DNA of 8,059 bases from Actinomycetota bacterium (GTDB lineage Bacteria > Actinomycetota > Thermoleophilia > Gaiellales > Gaiellaceae): positions 1 to 8,059 of the forward strand of contig JACDGR010000140.1 in the NCBI GenBank assembly GCA_013821525.1, in the 5' to 3' direction. A program made the translations under genes and the position numbers. Of the stretch, positions 6,643-8,059 are shown in pieces. The notes under the pieces are model-generated. The model was given only the letters and a program-made list of their open reading frames with translations, was not told the origin of the DNA and did no database searches. How positions within the stretch are numbered: the stretch's first letter is position 1; each line of letters begins with the position of its first letter.

Positions 6643-7562
6643 GCAATCTCCTCGTAGACCGCTCGCGTGCGCGCGGCAACCTCGAGCCACGACGGGCCGC
6701 GGCGCGGCGCGGCGGCGTTTGCTCGCGCGATGCCATCGCGAATCGATTCGACGTCGAAAGGGTCGACGAGCACAGCTGACCCGCCGGCGATCTCCGCCAT
6801 CGGCGAGTCGCGGCTCGTGACGACGGGGCAGCCGCAGGCGAGCGCTTCGGCAACCGGGATCCCGAACCCCTCATACAGCGACGCATAGACGAGGCAGCGC
6901 GCGCCGCGATAGAGCGCGGCGAGCTCGCCGTCGGTGACATCGCCGAGCCACGTCACGTTCGGTGGCGGATCGATGCCGCCCCACCCTTTCGCACCGACAA
7001 CGCGTAGCTCACCGTCGACGGCGCGCGCGATTCGCGCAAGGTTCTTCCGCGGCTCGAGGGTGCCGACTGCGAGCACGTAGTCGCCGTCTGCGCGCGGGCC
7101 GTCGACGCTGAAGACGTCCTCGACCGCGTTCGGGATGACGCGGATCTTCCCGGCGTCCACCGCGAGCAGCGAGACGAGCTCCGACTTCGTGAACTCGGAG
7201 ACGGCGATCAGGCGTGTTGCTGCGCGCACGACGCGAGGAACGGCGAGCTTCGAGTACGTGGCGGTCCAGCGGTTGAACCACTCGGGATGGCGCAGGACGG
7301 CGAGGTCGTGCACGGTCACGACAACGGGTGCGTCGGGCCGGAACGGGCCGCGGAACGTCGGGCAATGCAACAGTTCCGCCCCGCGCGGCGCGCGCAGGCG
7401 CGGGTACCAGAGCGTGTCGGCGGCGGCGGCGCGGAGCCGCGAGGTCGCGGGGAAGGAGACCTCGACGAGCTCGACGTCCAGATGGTCGCGGAGCGCGCGC
7501 ACGTAGCGCGCGGTGCCGGCCCGCGTCTGGCGTAACGGTGTCGTGTCGAGCGCTATGCGAAT
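6639..7562 (-). CDS. GT4 family glycosyltransferase with a probable ATT start
   Basis: GT-B-fold glycosyltransferase, 307 residues if started at ATT 7562. Family motifs are PVVVTVHDLAVLRHP, IAVSEFTKSEL, VIPNAVEDVF and VGTLEPRKNL (R172-K173). The E-x7-E motif is EGFGIPVAE (E231, E239). The first canonical start in frame is GTG 7502, which gives 287 residues but deletes the first beta strand and Gly loop. The in-frame bases upstream of 7502 encode RIALDTTPL and then RAGTARYV, exactly the N-terminus expected of this subgroup. That stretch runs back to a TGA at 7577-7575 with no ATG, GTG or TTG. ATT at 7562 lies 8 nt after GAGGGG and overlaps the upstream TAG by 10 bp. Rare ATT starts are established, for example in E. 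coli infC. An ATG-to-ATT sequence error is the main alternative. Family call firm; start inferred. Confidence 0.88.
   Translation of the reverse strand: MRIALDTTPLRQTRAGTARYVRALRDHLDVELVEVSFPATSRLRAAAADTLWYPRLRAPRGAELLHCPTFRGPFRPDAPVVVTVHDLAVLRHPEWFNRWTATYSKLAVPRVVRAATRLIAVSEFTKSELVSLLAVDAGKIRVIPNAVEDVFSVDGPRADGDYVLAVGTLEPRKNLARIARAVDGELRVVGAKGWGGIDPPPNVTWLGDVTDGELAALYRGARCLVYASLYEGFGIPVAEALACGCPVVTSRDSPMAEIAGGSAVLVDPFDVESIRDGIARANAAAPRRGPSWLEVAARTRAVYEEIA
6648..6653 (-). promoter_or_regulatory. Shine-Dalgarno for the GT4 gene starting at 6642
   Basis: On the minus strand GAGGAG is followed by a 5-nt spacer (attgc) and then the ATG at 6642. This strong site lies inside the end of the preceding gene. 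It settles the start choice against the longer in-frame reading from 6690. Confidence 0.75.
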
Positions 7563-8059
7563 CGCGCGTACCCCTCACGGAAGACCTCGCCGGCGCGCCG
7601 CCACGAGAAGCGGCGGACATGCTCGAGCCCAAGCGCCCGCAGCTCGTCGTGCCGCGCGATCGCCTCCCGCACACCCGCCGCGATCGCGGCCGGGCTCTCC
7701 GGGTCGGCACGCACGGCTGCGTCACCCGCCGCATCGTCCATCGAGACGTGCACAGATGCGACGACGGGCGCGCCCGAGGCCATCGCCTCCGTGATCGGCA
7801 TCCCAAAACCTTCGAACCGCGACGGATAGACGACCGCGGCGGCGCCGCGGTAGAGCCGCGCGAGCTCGTCGTCGGTGACGCGACCCAGCCGGACGATGCC
7901 CGGGCGGTCGAGCTCGGGCTGCTCACCCCAGCCGCTGCCACCGGCGACGACGAGCGTCAGGCCCGAGTCACCGAGCAGCCCGTAGGCCTCGACGAGCGCG
8001 CCGAGGTTCTTGCGCGGCTCGAGGGTTGCGACGGTCAGCAGATACGGGCTGCCGATCTC
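7553..8059 (-). CDS. GT4 family glycosyltransferase, C-terminal part (runs off the right edge)
   Basis: I translated this frame from the right edge without a stop down to TAG at 7555-7553, giving 168 residues of the donor-binding half of a GT4 enzyme. It begins EIGSPYLLTVATLEPRKNL, which carries the phosphate-binding Arg-Lys pair. Next come VVAGGSGWGE and the DDELARLYRGAAAVVYPSRF segment. The E-x7-E motif follows as EGFGMPITE, with EAMASGAPVV after it. The C-terminus (RRFSWRRAGEVFREGYARFA) is typical of the family. The N-terminal acceptor-binding domain and the start lie beyond the window. An internal ATG at 7801 sits in the middle of a conserved motif and is not a real start. It is the furthest upstream of the three GT4 paralogues seen here and overlaps the next gene by 10 bp. 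Donor sugar unknown. Confidence 0.9.
   Translation of the reverse strand, partial: EIGSPYLLTVATLEPRKNLGALVEAYGLLGDSGLTLVVAGGSGWGEQPELDRPGIVRLGRVTDDELARLYRGAAAVVYPSRFEGFGMPITEAMASGAPVVASVHVSMDDAAGDAAVRADPESPAAIAAGVREAIARHDELRALGLEHVRRFSWRRAGEVFREGYARFA
7571..7576 (-). promoter_or_regulatory. Shine-Dalgarno favouring the ATT start at 7562
   Basis: On the minus strand GAGGGG (within GTGAGGGG) is followed by 8 nt and then ATT at 7562-7560, an ideal spacing. From the other non-canonical candidate, ATA at 7556, the spacing would be 14 nt, which is too long. The site sits inside the last codons of the upstream GT4 gene, as for the other genes in this run. Confidence 0.55.

Noticed and set aside
7553..7801. 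Stand-alone small gene beginning at ATG 7801
   Set aside because: The frame continues upstream without a stop to the window edge, and the ATG falls in the middle of the conserved EGFGMPITE motif. It is the tail of a larger GT4 gene.
7009..7941. Long minus-strand open frame of 310 residues
   Set aside because: It is an Arg/Ser/Pro-rich alternate-frame reading of the two GT4 genes, with no recognisable domain. The real frames carry E-x7-E motifs.

Overview
The window looks like part of a cell-surface polysaccharide locus from a high-GC bacterium. GC-rich third codon positions, GTG starts, leaderless-looking promoters and 4-bp start/stop overlaps fit an actinobacterium. A Thermoleophilia-type (Gaiellales/Solirubrobacterales) lineage is my guess, but nothing here proves the taxon. 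I see no rRNA, tRNA, CRISPR array, transposase or phage gene.

Layout, left to right. Positions 1-119 are non-coding and hold a perfect 10-bp-stem hairpin and a 17-bp direct repeat. Positions 120-917 (minus) encode a Wzm-type ABC-2 polysaccharide export permease. A short divergent promoter region follows. Positions 993-4885 (plus) are a two-gene, translationally coupled unit. Its first gene is an unusual fusion of a WecA/TagO-type polyprenyl-phosphate sugar-1-phosphate transferase with the membrane plus first Rossmann portion of a WbpM/CapD/FlaA1-type protein. Its second gene is a large GT-C-like membrane protein with an extracytoplasmic C-terminal domain. It converges, across only 9 bp, on a minus-strand run (8059 to 4895) of four glycosyltransferase genes: three GT4 paralogues (the first cut by the right edge) and a GT2 enzyme. 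All of them overlap head to tail.

Inferred teamwork: the fusion protein starts a glycan on undecaprenyl phosphate, the GT4/GT2 enzymes extend it in the cytoplasm, and the Wzm permease, with an ATPase not visible here, exports it. The GT-C-like protein would add a lipid-linked sugar on the outer face. Sugar identities cannot be read from the sequence.

Most notable points: the initiator-transferase/CapD-N fusion with no dehydratase domain; a GT4 gene (6639-7562) whose conserved N-terminus can only be reached from an ATT start preceded by a good Shine-Dalgarno; and the hairpin/direct-repeat element at the left edge. Otherwise these are recognisable glycan-assembly families, and I do not see clear evidence of a wholly new system.
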